64,000 nucleotides of DNA from Thamnidium elegans (Eukaryota; Mucoromycota; Mucoromycetes; Mucorales; Mucoraceae). The notes beneath the pieces were generated by a model. That model made no database searches, was not told the origin of the DNA, and saw only the letters and a list, made by a program, of their open reading frames with translations. Every line of letters begins with the position of its first letter. Positions within the stretch are counted from its first letter, which is position 1. The DNA lies in the NCBI GenBank assembly GCA_025201345.1, contig JAIXMG010000024.1, positions 186,001-250,000 of the forward strand, given 5' to 3'. Positions 49,191 through 60,830 of this stretch are shown piece by piece. Both the position numbers and the translations under genes were made by a program.

Positions 49191-49639
49191 GGTGATAAAA
49201 CTATCTAGTAAAAATAATTGTAGAAAGGAAAAAGAAAAAGGAAAAGAGAAAAAAAAAATCTTATCTGATTAATAGGTTAAACAACACATGACATTATGAT
49301 CTCCGTCTTCTTATTTTTATCTGATCCTTAAATTTTTTTTACTTATTAGCGTTATTTTGAAGTTATAACTTAGTTTAAGAAAAAGTAAAAATAAATAATT
49401 TAAGGTGAATATTTTATTGTTCTATTATTTTTTTTTACTTTTTTTTTATCAGATTGGTTTCATCTATAATGAAAAAGAAATATCAGATTTAGATGTAAAC
49501 GACGAAAAAAAAGCAAGGATCTAATGTAAACAAATAAGAATTCATGGGTCACATTATTTTACTGGTGCAGTTTCTCCGACCTAGTGTAACCCCATGAGTC
49601 AAACGCGTTTTGAAGTTACAATCCTTACCAATTAAACTA
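49191..49639. other. Intergenic region
   Basis: This 449 bp region contains the promoter of the LRR gene and the 3' flank of the secreted protein gene. A tRNA-like word series on the minus strand (about 49565-49640) does not fold into a convincing tRNA and was rejected. No gene seen. Confidence 0.5.
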
Positions 49640-52101
49640 TTATAAAGTATAGGGAATTGCATCGTATCCATTTACCATTGCAGTCCAAGTAACCCACTCC
49701 AAATCTGCACCACTCCAAGCAATAGGACTACCATGCAATCGGTGATTATAAGTGGAGTATGTATGTGCATGTGTATGACGTAAAAGTCGGTTTTCATGGT
49801 GATGCCAATAACTTGCCGGTCCCGTAAAAGTAGTTAACTCTGGACAGGTATTTGTTCCACACATAGTATATGCTTTACTACCAAATGATCTGCATATTGT
49901 CGATCCACATAATGTGACTGTATATAACTGGTCCTTGATAGAACATGGAAATATACCACACATAGCAACGGTATAATCTGCTAGTTCGTCTGCTAGTTCG
50001 CAAGGCTTTGTACCACACATGGGAATTAAGGAAGGACACAATCGTCCTATGCATGTGTTTGACTTCGCACTACACGTAGTCGTTCCGCATACTGAAGTTG
50101 GTTTGGGTCGTGTAGGACTATTAGAAATTATGCTGCTACTAGGTATTGTTGGACAGGGCTCTGTTCCGCACATACGGATGGAACATTCGGTTGATCCACA
50201 TATTGTAACTGTTCTACTTGGCGTGATACTCGTAATGCATGGTGTCGTGCCGCACATGTTAAATGCGTCAGAGTCAGTATTTCTACTCAGTGAATTACAA
50301 AGTATTGTACCGCACATGGACACAGATTCTTCTACCACTACGGTCGACGGATATAATACTGTAGTAGTAGTAGTAGCGTAGCTTATTGAGGCTAATGTTA
50401 TAGTTCCCGTCTCCAGCGAACTCGAGGTTGCTGTAGTTATTTCTGTAAATACACTAGTTGTCAAAGATGTTTCTTCAATGGTTACAGTTGAAAACGATAT
50501 CCTAGTAGCAGTCGCGGTTTCTATAGTAATAATAGGTTTTGTTATGATTTTAGTTGTAGCTTGTGTAGTAAAGTCAGTGATAGTAAGTAGCGTTGTCAAA
50601 GATTGATTTATGGTGGTGGTGGTTGGATGTGAAATACGCACGTCTATAGTCCATGTCGTTCGAGAGGTGGATCCTATCGTTATATCGGTAATAGGAACGG
50701 TAGATGTTACAGTAACAGTGGTATAGGTAGCTGTAGAAACTTTGGTCGAGGTAATCGTAAGAGATGTAGCTGGGTATGGACTCAAAGTATAATTACTGGG
50801 TGGGTAACACGTAAACTTGTTATCACAGATATCACCGATCGACTCAAAATCCATTATATCAACTGGACGGTTAATATCTTCCCAAGCGTAACCGTAAGCA
50901 AATAGCTGGCCAGCAAACACACCGGTTGTACCGTCAATAATTTTACCTAATAGGTCCTTTATGATTAATTTTTAAAAGTTATTCTAAAACGTTTTTTTTT
51001 TTTACCATCAGGAGCGAAAAAGGAACCACCGAGATAGTCAGATGTTGAACGATGAATAGTAAAAGGCTTTTCCTCGCTTAATTGGTTACCAAGAGTATCT
51101 ACATGTGCAAAGTACCAGATAGCTCTACATGGTTGTAGACCTATCGAAGGTCTACCACCTGTAATCTTCAATGTATCTCCTGTCACAAAAAACTAGCATT
51201 TTTTTTTTGTTAGTTTTTTTTTAGTCCGTTTTTTTTTTTTTTTTGTCGTATCGTTTACCGCAAACACAATGATACCGTCATTAGGATAATCACTATTTAC
51301 GGGACCAGCCCATGGTGTTTTTCCAAATAAAATACTATCCGCTACAGAATCTACTGCTTTATCTCTTACTTTACACGAAGTATGTGAACATTCTTGAAAT
51401 TTCATTACATAGTACGCCGAAGTCTTTGCTGAAATTATACTAACATGCGAATCGGCATCCAATAAAATATTGGGCGCTTTTGAAAATTGAGAGAAGAGTA
51501 CTGATCTTATTTCTGAGTAATATTCATTTTGTGTGTCTCTACTAGTACTTATAGCATTGCATTGTGGATCAACGTTAAAGAAAGGGTATTTATTGTCGCT
51601 ATGAATCATGCCTTTTGCAAGTATAACAGACCCTACAACTGCGACACCTGACGGCACATATGTTTCGCTTAAGCTTAAAAGACCAGCTGTATCCCATGAC
51701 GGTCTAGATGTACAGTTCCTTTGTCTACGCGAGCATATCGTGTACGATACTGCGTTTATACCATTATAGGCCCACAACGGTCCATATGACGCACCTGAAC
51801 TTCCCAAGGTTATTTTTTCATGAATAGCTACCTGAAATTTACTAATCTAAAAACTTGCTATTACTATCAGGTGAATAATATTTACAAAAGAAAAATATAT
51901 TACTTTATTTGACGGTTTCAACATACATTTCTGATCAAATACTGGATCAGTCGAAATACCGTTAGGAGGCCGAAGACTAGTATCTAAAAAATTTAGAGCA
52001 CGGTGATTGTGTTTGTGCGCACTTGGCTCATTACCAGAACCTTGTATTAAAATAAAACAAGATAGTAAAAGCGACCAAATATATATTAATCTTGGAATCA
52101 T
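49640..52101 (-). CDS. Secreted surface protein: choice-of-anchor-A-like domain plus repeated CGxxxC modules
   Basis: Four exons (52101..51904, 51846..51259, 51192..51006, 50946..49640) encode 759 aa. A signal peptide (YIWSLLLSCFILIQG) precedes a domain (about 30-360) whose later segments GGSFFAPDGKIIDGTTGVFAGQLFAYGYAWED resemble choice-of-anchor-A-type adhesin domains. A Thr/Ser-rich stalk (about 365-520) is suited to O-glycosylation. The C-terminal region has ten C-x4-C modules, nine of them CGxxxC (CGTILC, CGTTPC, CGSTEC, CGTEPC, CGTTTC, CGTKPC, CGIFPC, CGSTIC, CGTNTC) plus CIGRLC. No membrane span or GPI signal ends the protein. Exon 2's acceptor is uncertain (51847 or a TTTCAG nearer the exon). 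A wall or spore-coat role is inference. Confidence 0.72.
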
Positions 52102-52747
52102 AAAAAGAGAGAAAATAAAAAGAAAAGAAGGTGAAGGAGAGTTGATCTTTTTTTCTACTTTATGATAAACGTTTAACTATTATAAAATAATATTCCCTTT
52201 TCCGGTATGTGTCTATTGTTTCGTCAAGAAACAGTCGTATAATGCTTCTATATGTGTGCAGTAGCTAATCAAGATTAATAAACTCGATTGCTTTTTATAT
52301 ACATTTATGTAGATATTCGTTTCTTTAGTGTATCAACTTTTATTTAAACAGTTGTATCAACATTTATAGCTACCAATTTTACGTGTTCGAAATGACATCT
52401 ATCTCCAGTACCCAATTTAAAATGATGACTCCTGCATAAACGCATAAATTAAATATTTTGTTTAAGATATAACTTTTTATTTTTTTATTTTCGCTGTTCT
52501 GATGTACATAGATATTGTTTTTATCGATATTATACAACCAATACCTCCTTATATCTTAATGTAGTTAGTTGATAACAAACGTAGCTTATTAGTCATTTTT
52601 TTCATATTAGGAAGGCAATATATTATACAAAGCCTTATTTCCTTCCAGTACATCGAAACTTCCTTTGGCTCACGTTGAGTCATGTACCCACCAGGAAAGT
52701 CATGGCTTTTTTTAAAAGTCAGATATAAAGTTTAAATATCGTTTTTT
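52102..52747. other. Intergenic region
   Basis: Promoter side of the secreted protein gene and flank of the composite mobile element, 646 bp. AT-rich, without coding signal. Confidence 0.5.
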
Positions 52748-53555
52748 TAGGGACCACAGGGGTGTACATAGGGTAGCTCAGGATCGGGTACCCTGTGGTC
52801 CCTAAGAAGCTTCAAATACGAAACGGAGATACCCAGCTGGACCGCAGACGTAAAAAATTGGCTCAAAAGATGATTACTACGTCTGGGAATATATACGTGC
52901 CTTATTCAACGCCGCCAAATTATTTACCTCCTAAGATATGGAAACAATTTTGAGCTCTTCCTCTTCCTCATAAACCGCTTACCATATGGTGGCGTCTTAT
53001 TCACGACAGAACTGCTTATCAGAAAACGTTACGCCGTTGGTGTATCACCTCTTGTTGATCAGAATCCAAAACTAATGAACACTTCTTTGTTTCCTGCTTT
53101 CATAAATGGGCTCTCTGGAAAAAAGCAATAGAAGATATGAATCTTAATGCCACTTTTCCTTCTCCAGAAACGGTATGGATTGCTTTCTTTACTTTGCATG
53201 ATAAGACCTGTCAGCATATCCCTGAGGACATCCTTCTGTCACTTGGTACCGTTCTTGAAATTATTTGGAAATACCATTGGCAGTGTATATTCGACCAGCC
53301 TTCCTGGATAGCTCAGCAGACGTTAACCCTTTTTGAGATGTCAATATCCCGTTCATTCATTTCGATAGACGAGACCAATGAGTAAAAACGGAATGTTTAG
53401 TCATAGAACTCTAGCCCACCTACCCCTTTTTTTAATTGCTTTTTCTGGAACTCTAAAACACAGATTTACACATATATTTATTTTCAATAAAATCACGTAA
53501 TTTTATACAAAAAAAAAAAATAAGAAGCTTCCTACGTACATATCCGTGGTCCCTA
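52748..53555. mobile_element. Small TIR element (hairpin) split by a LINE insertion
   Basis: Outer ends begin GGGACCACAGGGGTGTAC at 52750 and end with the complement of GGGACCACGGATATGTAC at 53553, flanked by TA (52748-52749 and 53554-53555). An inner inverted copy of the end, CCCTGTGGTCCC (52791-52802), also pairs with the left end to form a 53-bp hairpin unit. The segment 52814-53520 between them is a LINE fragment, flanked by the 11-bp direct repeat TAAGAAGCTTC (52803-52813 and 53521-53531). Without the LINE the host element would be about 100 bp. The structure is a nested insertion seen directly in the sequence. Confidence 0.8.
52814..53520 (+). pseudogene. 5'-truncated LINE retrotransposon remnant (zf-RVT end)
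   Basis: Decoding the plus strand gives HKPLTIWWRLIHDRTAYQKT and NEHFFVSCFHKWALWKKA, the layout of the zinc-binding reverse transcriptase tail (zf-RVT) of non-LTR retrotransposons, ending MSISRSFISIDETNE before a stop at 53383-53385. The frame has two in-frame TGA stops (about 52950 and 53056) and an upstream frameshift, so it is non-functional. A 3' A-run (53509-53520) after an AATAAA signal (53487-53492) and the flanking TAAGAAGCTTC duplication show target-primed insertion. Only the extreme 3' part of the element is present. Confidence 0.82.
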
Positions 53556-54249
53556 AGAAACCCGTTTAAATATCATACTACGGAAAAAGGGCTTAATAAT
53601 GGGTGTTTCCATTTTTTGCCTGAATAACTGCAGTTATATATATACACACTTTTTTATTACTATTTAAAATCTGTTCTGTTTGTTTTATTTTGACAAGTAT
53701 GGATAAATCTGTACCGCGTGTATTTTCCTTATAGAAGATGTTCGTGACACTGTTACAGAAATTACCTATTCAGAATAGCACAATAATTATAATCGATTTG
53801 TTTATTATTATTTATCACGATCTGCCTCACAGTCTGCCAGTTTTGGACATGCAATATTTGCTTTCAGATAGTCAAATGACTATAAAAATGACACGTGTAC
53901 AAGGAAACAAGAACAAGTAATCAACAGAAGTTAGCTGTGGGCTATGTTTACAATCGTATGGCTACTCTGAACAGATATAGACATAATAGACGGAATCCAA
54001 CTGAACAAGTAGTAAGCACTAATTCTTCAGTTATCACTCTTTTACAATCTCCCAACATTCCCCCCAATACTAATTTCATATCTCAGCATAGATGAAAACG
54101 TTGCCATTAGCATAGAACTGTTTGTTACGCGCCACAAATTTTGTATTTGAAAGCGCGGGGAGAGTAGGTTTGACGGTCACGTATCATTGACCCAGCTCCG
54201 TTGTTACATTTTTACGACAGGTAGAAAAGCAAGGGGTTCTTTACAAGCA
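53556..54249. other. Intergenic region
   Basis: About 694 bp upstream of the tyrosyl-tRNA synthetase. Two overlapping open frames of about 60 codons (53738-53920 and 53895-54095) are present, but they lack recognised domains, an upstream promoter or splice context, and are treated as chance or relic sequence. Confidence 0.45.
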
Positions 54250-56041
54250 ATGTTCGTACTGAAACCAACCGCTAGTCCTCAATGGACACATGTCTTAAGA
54301 ATACCTGGTCGTTTTATTTGTACTTATTCTAATGTTGTCACTGACATGACTAGTAGAGGTCTTGTAGCCAACGTCACAAGGTAAAACATAATATCAAGTA
54401 ACATGAGCTTTTCAAAAACTAACCCCTACATAGTTCTGAAGTCGTTAAAAAGACTAATTCACCTACTGCAATTTACTGTGGCGTTGATCCTACAGCTAAA
54501 TCACTTCATTTAGGCAATCTTGTAACCCTCATGGGATTATTACACTTTCATATTCGAGGACACCAAACTATCGCTCTTGTTGGAGGAGCCACCGGATCCA
54601 TTGGTGATCCTTCTGGAAGAAAATCCGAACGAGTTCCTTTATCAGAAGATGTATTAAATATTAATGTAGCAGGAATCCAAAGTCAAATCCATCGATTTTT
54701 TAAGAATGGATCAAGTTATGCAGAAAAACACGGATTTACACAAACCACATATTTGAAACCCAAAGTATTGAATAATTACAGTTGGTTTAATTCCATGACC
54801 GCACTCGATTTTTTGGGACAAGTCGGTAGGTATGCACGTGTTAATACTATGTTGGCTAAAGAGAGTGTCAAGTCTCGATTAGAAACTACACAGGGTATTA
54901 GTTTTACGGAGTTCTCGTATCAATTATTACAGGCTTATGATTTTTGGTACCTTTATAAGAATCACGATTGTCGAATTCAGGTAAACTAAAAAAAAGGGGG
55001 GGGGATTAGAATTAATGGCATAACCATTGTACGATTTTTTTTTAGTTGGGTGGAAGTGATCAATGGGGAAATATTACAGCTGGCATTGATATGATATCAA
55101 AACGACGAACAGTAGAACAAGAGGATAATGGTGTGTTAAAAAATGATGATATTGAATCAAAAGCTTTTGGTATCACCATTCCTCTTTTATTAACGTCTAC
55201 CGGGGAAAAGTTTGGAAAGTCTGCTGGTAATGCTATTTGGTTAGATGAATCTATGACAAGTGTATTCGATTTCTACCAGGTAATTGCTTTATTTTAATAA
55301 CATGACATCTGCCTAATTTTTGAGTTTTATGCAATTAGTTTTTGATGAAGACGACAGATACAGATGTTGGAAAGTATCTAGATATGTTTACTTTTTTGAA
55401 AAAAGAGCAAGTACAAGATATTATGGAGCAACATCAAGTAAGATACTAACAAGTATATAAAATAATATTCGTAATCTTATATTAGCATGTTACTTTACGT
55501 AGAAATCACCCGAACAAAGAATTGCCCAGACCACACTCGCCAACGAAACGACCGAGCTTGTTCATGGAGGTAACACACTATTTGTGATTACATAAAGAAG
55601 TTTGCTGACTTTTCTTTTTTTTTAAAAAAAAAAGCTGATGGGCTCCGTAAAGCGGTTACAGCTACTCGTGTTTTATTCGGTGGAGATTTGAGCGCATTAT
55701 CAGGCGACCATATTATCGAGGCATTTAATTCTGATGCTAATAGGTTTATACAATTGGAAAGATCATCTCTTATTGGATCTGGTTTAGATAAAATTGCATC
55801 TATTACAAATGCTGCAAAGTCTAAATGTAAGTTTATTTTTTAATTCAAGTTCACGTTTATTTACTTGATAATGTTGAATATAGCGGATGCTCAAAAGAAA
55901 ATTAAGGCGGGTGGGTTGTATCTTAATAATACCCGTATAACCGATACTAGACATACAATCGAAGAATCTGATTTAATAGACGGAAAAGTTTGTATTTTGC
56001 GTGCAGGCAAAGCTTCGTACTACTTGATCCAAGTCATCTAA
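54250..56041 (+). CDS. Mitochondrial tyrosyl-tRNA synthetase
   Basis: Seven exons (54250..54380, 54434..54980, 55046..55279, 55339..55437, 55503..55569, 55635..55826, 55884..56041) encode 475 aa. This class I synthetase charges mitochondrial tRNA-Tyr. Visible features are [19 protein letters not shown] (the HIGH-like motif as HLGN), [48 protein letters not shown] (tyrosine/ATP pocket) and [13 protein letters not shown] (the KMSKS-equivalent KFGKS). The C-terminal S4-like RNA-binding region appears in [14 protein letters not shown]. The first 45 residues, with Arg and Ser/Thr, fit a mitochondrial presequence; start at 54250 was chosen as the first ATG in that frame. Confidence 0.93.
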
Positions 56042-59000
56042 AGGGAAAATATCTAAAATATGGTCTTACAAACGAATTATCCTAATAGAGAAAAAACGGA
56101 TGACTGTGTTTGTTATTTACTCTCCATGAAAAATAAATTATATATACTCGTTATATTAGACGATTTCAATAAACAACAATACCTATATGTAAAATTATAA
56201 ACTTTAAAGGTAGCAGCAGAATCCAATTGGAGTATGTACTTTATATCATATTTAAAGTTCCTTTCATAAATCAAATAGAACCATAGCGTTTGGTTAGATA
56301 ATATTTCCTATTACGTGTGACTAACATTACTTTTCATGAAATAATACCCTGTTAAAAAGAATATGAGTTATCAACTTGTTGACTACATAACTAATTACGT
56401 GCAACTAACTATCGCTTTATTTTTGTAAGACAAAGTTCAAGCTAAAAATATTTTCAAAAGTTTATAAATAAGAGTACCCATCAGAAACGTTCGAGCGTGA
56501 AAAAGGAAAAAGTGTTATATTAAAACATTTGAGTGATATATGTAAATATGTCACATTAATTTCGAGTTCAAAACCAAAATATAAATTCCCATATTAAAGA
56601 TTAAGGTTACCTTTATAAAGTGTCAAAAAGGGGAACAAATAGTTCGATGTCTATATGATATAACGGTCGGGCGGAACACATTTGAGCGTTTTTAAAACGA
56701 GGTTATGCACCGCAGCTGGTCTTAGAGAACTGTATCCGTTTGTATGGACATAAAAAAAGCGCTAAAAAAAAATGGCAAAATAGTAATGAAGCAGAAAGTA
56801 AATATAAAATATAGGTTCCTTTAAAATATGTACGTACATGCGCGCACTAGGTTTTCCTAGCAAGTTTTTTATCACGGTAAAAAAAACACTTATTGAAAAT
56901 AAATTATAAAAATTATACAGGAATGCCTCAAAACGTTTCACTGATGGCTTTGCGCAATTTAAGAAAATAAAACTATCGATTGACAGCTTCAGTTTATAAC
57001 GCACAGTATTATATGTAGTTGTGTACTTTACCATATCATAACCTTGCGTCTTTGTCAAGTTACAGCATATTAGCCTAACAAGCGAACTAAATCAATTAAA
57101 AGAACATTTACTTATGAGAAATTAAATACAGGAATAAAATTCCTTAATAAAATACATATATCCGGTGATCGCATATACAATTTTTTTATATGTATAGGAG
57201 GTCGTTTGATCCCAGATTTTTATTATAAACTGACAGGACACTATGGCCAACTGTTTTTTTTTGTATTCAGTGTAAACTTTACTGATTCATTTTAAGCGGG
57301 GGAAAATTAAAATTAAGATCCATTTCTCAGTAGTGATTTAAAATGATTAATGGCGTTGTTATGATCTTGTTGGAACATTTGATAAACATGTTAAAGCGGT
57401 CCAGACAGAGAGTTTGTTAGGAAACTAATTTTGCAGGAAAACATCAGACCAATATTTCGATATATGATCATAACCTACTACTGACATATGAAAAAATCTC
57501 CCGAGCAGTTCACGGTACAGATGGTACAGAAAGGGGACGGAAACGCTCATAGGGATAGCGTTTTTGGCTTATATATTTCGTTTAAAGTCCAGTGAAACCA
57601 TGTTTGAAAATTAGTGATAACTTCAGGCACTATTTGTGGTAAGTGGGTTAAAATAATAAAAATAGTAAAAATAAGAGTCAGATAGAAATACTATGAGACT
57701 AGATAAAAATATTTATTATAAGAATACTTTATAAAATTGTGGTTATTTATACTCTTCTACCAAATACATTAGTAATTTAGAATAAACTATATTAGCATAT
57801 TTTACATTATATCATTTTATGATGTAATTTACATTAAAGGCTTTTACTTTATTCCAGTCCGCTACCTTTACATGTCCAGAGGGTCCCCAGACATCACGAA
57901 CAAGGGATTTCCTTTACTAGGTGTTTGTGTACGTCACACTTGAACAAGGAATTACCTTTGTTAGGTGAAAAGCTATTTTTCTGCCATTGCTCTTTGTAAT
58001 CTTCTTCTACAAATCCAGTCCAAGCTTGTTCCCGTGTAGGTTATTCCGCAGCTGCGCGAAGAACGGGAATGTTTTTACGCCGTTGCCAACGATGCGTTAT
58101 GTTAGCATTCCAGTAATCGGAACTAAGTTCCCAGCAACTCTTTGAGGGACTGAGGAATTTCTTGCATAGTCTCTGTCGGCATATACATTCCAATTTTGCG
58201 ATATTGATGGTACCTCTACGAAGAACGCCAGGGTTAGTAATAGTGGAAAGAGGTGTTTATATTAAAAATGTAACGTTCGTTACCTCATAATTAAATGATT
58301 CTTAGTGTTGGATGTTCATATGAGTTCAGAGAACGAATACAGCTAGATGAATCTTCTTTTGACTCAAAATATTATACCATCGTTGTTACTTTTCCCTTAA
58401 CGTTATGCACGGCAGTTGCTCTAAGAAAAGTCTATCCAAATGAGATGTCACAAGCCCAATTCTAGAGACTTTTAGCGTAACTTCTTCCCAGTTCAACGGA
58501 ATAGCTATGGTATACCAACTCTTGTAAACAAAGTAGCACGTTTGAAGGACTTTTTGCTTTAAATATAGGTTTTTTTTTTGTGTATTTCTAAAGGTAGGTC
58601 ACGCATATTTTTGAAAAAATATAAAAGAAAAGTGAAAAGAGTTGAAAAGACATGCCTTTAAATGATAGATTTCTTTCTTTATGAAGATGATTTATTTAAA
58701 GTGATAAAACGAGTAACTAGCTTCCCTTGTTTGACTCGATTACCGCCGAACCTTACTAACCACTTATCTGATGCTGACGCTATTAATGATAAATAAAAGT
58801 GATATTTCGCTTTTACTATTATATAATTTTATTTTATTTTAATAGCGATCACAAAAATTATTATTTTGGCAGTGAATAGCAAATGCTCTTCATTGTTAGC
58901 AACTCTAATTCCAAAATGTATTGTTTAATTGTATTAACTAAAGTATTTTATTTTATAAGTTTATATTTACGAACTTGAGGAAAAATTGTTAACGATTACA

Positions 59001-60830
59001 TATAATAAATGACTTTTGCCGAAGTTTTTGAGTATAGTGACGATAACGAGTAAGTAGCGGATTTGACAGGTTCAAATGCTCGAGTATTGTATTTTATTAG
59101 ATAAAGAGATAAACAACAGTTGCTTTTATTTTCTTATTCAGGCCCCGATTATTTCTTCTTTTGGGAGGGTGTGTAGAAAAATATTTATGTTACTTGATAG
59201 GTGTAAAAATCGTTTGTCAATTTTTTTTTAAAAAAAATATGGTAACACCAATATATGGTCTGTTTAAATTAAACATAAATTATATCCGACTTAAATAATG
59301 GGTGAGAAAAACGAATGATAATATGCCATCAGTGCTTATATTTCAAAAAAAAAGACATATTGATATTTATTAGTTTATATTTGCGCGATTTTTTTTTTTA
59401 GTTTTATACTCTTACGTGAAACTTGACATCTCATCTGTCTTTTATTCATAATATCACCTTAATAAGCTTAGATTTCTTTTGTTTCTTTAAACAAAGTTTA
59501 CAGTAGTAGACTTCTCCGATATATCAGATTACTATTGTTTATTTTTCCACTTTGTCATCGCTATTTTTTTATCGCGCAGAAAACTTAAAATGTTACAGGG
59601 AAGTGCACAGATCACAGTTTATTTTTTAAAGATAATAACTTATTGATTACAAATTATGCTTACATACAAAGGGTTTATATAGCCGTATTTGAAGAAGTAA
59701 TGAGTTTTTCTAAGGTCAGTTTTATCCGTAAGTAAAAAAAAAAAAAATGAAACTATCCTATCAAAACTGTAAAGGCCTCTTGTTGCCGAAAAAAGGTATA
59801 TTTTCTTTATGAGAGAGTCCGAATACTTAGTAATCCTAATCATGATTAATTGCTAAAAAAAAAGTAAATACTATAGTAATGCTCAACGTTTACTAGGACC
59901 AAGGTAACTAGGGCCATGGTAATACCAAAAGCTTTTAATTCAATGTCATCATTTTTTTAGACACGCCATTATCTTGTCGATATCGTTTCAAAACCGGTAG
60001 TAATATTACCCCTCTACGAATCTCATCTGCAATAGTTGCATATATCTATGTATTCTAAACGAAGGGAAAAAAGTCTAATTCTTTTACCCGAATGCTGCTA
60101 TAATAACTTGATCAGACCTACACAATTGGTGCGTTTTTGTTTTTGCTAGCCTCTTATCAAAGTTTTTTTTTGTACCATTTGAAATTTGTAACAAGATAGT
60201 TTGCAACGGCGTATAAAAAAGGAGAAAAGGTATATTTTCTTCAAGTTACATGTATACTTCAATTGTTTTATAAAGAGTTTATAAACGAAATAATTTTTAA
60301 TGACGCTACAGCCGTGTAATTAAGCATGCAAAAGGCGATCTTTTCTTCTCTGAACACTCCGTCCCAGTAATTAATTACGCTGGCAACGACCAATGGTATT
60401 GCTTTAACTTTGTGATGCTCGAAAAAAGAGAATAAAAGCCGGCATTCTTTTGGACATGCTAAATTAATCTAAATAAGGTCCCCTCGTATGTAGAACAAGA
60501 AGAGAGCTGATTTTTGGGGTTTATAATTATCATAATACAATAAAAAAAAAACGTGTCGTTGTCTTTCGATCAGTAATGTAATTAAAAATTGGTCTCTTGT
60601 GTTACCTAAACAATTTGTTCTAAATTTGCATTTTCATATGCTTTGCCATGATAACCTTCTCTCTAATTAAACACTATGTCGTACGAGCCACTTTAGTTTT
60701 TTCCCTCTCATGTGAAACCCGCCAAAACCCACGCGAGTACTCGATACCACATATATAAAAAGGATTGGTTTAATTTTTTTGAGAAAAATTCTATTTCTTC
60801 AACTTTGTACTTTTTTTTATTTATTTTTTC
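56042..60830. other. Gene-poor region with decayed coding relics
   Basis: A 4.8 kb AT-rich stretch without an intact gene. It contains two related segments at 56702-56740 and 58402-58440, both reading LCTAxxLRxxYP in one frame, with differences mostly at synonymous or conservative positions. It also contains a minus-strand coding-like patch at about 57890-58160 (EQAWTGFVEEDYKEQWQKN) and a 44-bp-spaced imperfect direct repeat (57897-57923 and 57941-57967). A TATA-like element at 60750-60760 lies about 75 bp before the PAS gene. Confidence 0.5.
57897..57967. repeat. Imperfect direct repeat, two 27-bp copies
   Basis: Copy one (57897-57923) and copy two (57941-57967) share GAACAAGG-ATT-CCTTT-TAGGTG with four to five substitutions, 44 bp apart. 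They fall in the gene-poor region and overlap the coding-like minus-strand relic. Origin unknown; a small duplication within a decayed element is the simplest reading. Confidence 0.6.

Noticed and set aside
49565..49640. tRNA-like sequence on the minus strand ending in GCACCAG
   Set aside because: The expected T-arm GGTTCGA pattern and a paired 7-nt acceptor stem could not be found; it does not fold as a tRNA by eye.
53738..54095. Two overlapping open frames of about 60 codons upstream of the tyrosyl-tRNA synthetase
   Set aside because: No domain, codon or splice support; they sit beside a mobile element and may be decayed sequence.
59009..59053. Short ATG frame ending at a GTAAG donor (MTFAEVFEYSDDNE)
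   Set aside because: No continuing exon could be identified downstream; too short to support as a gene.
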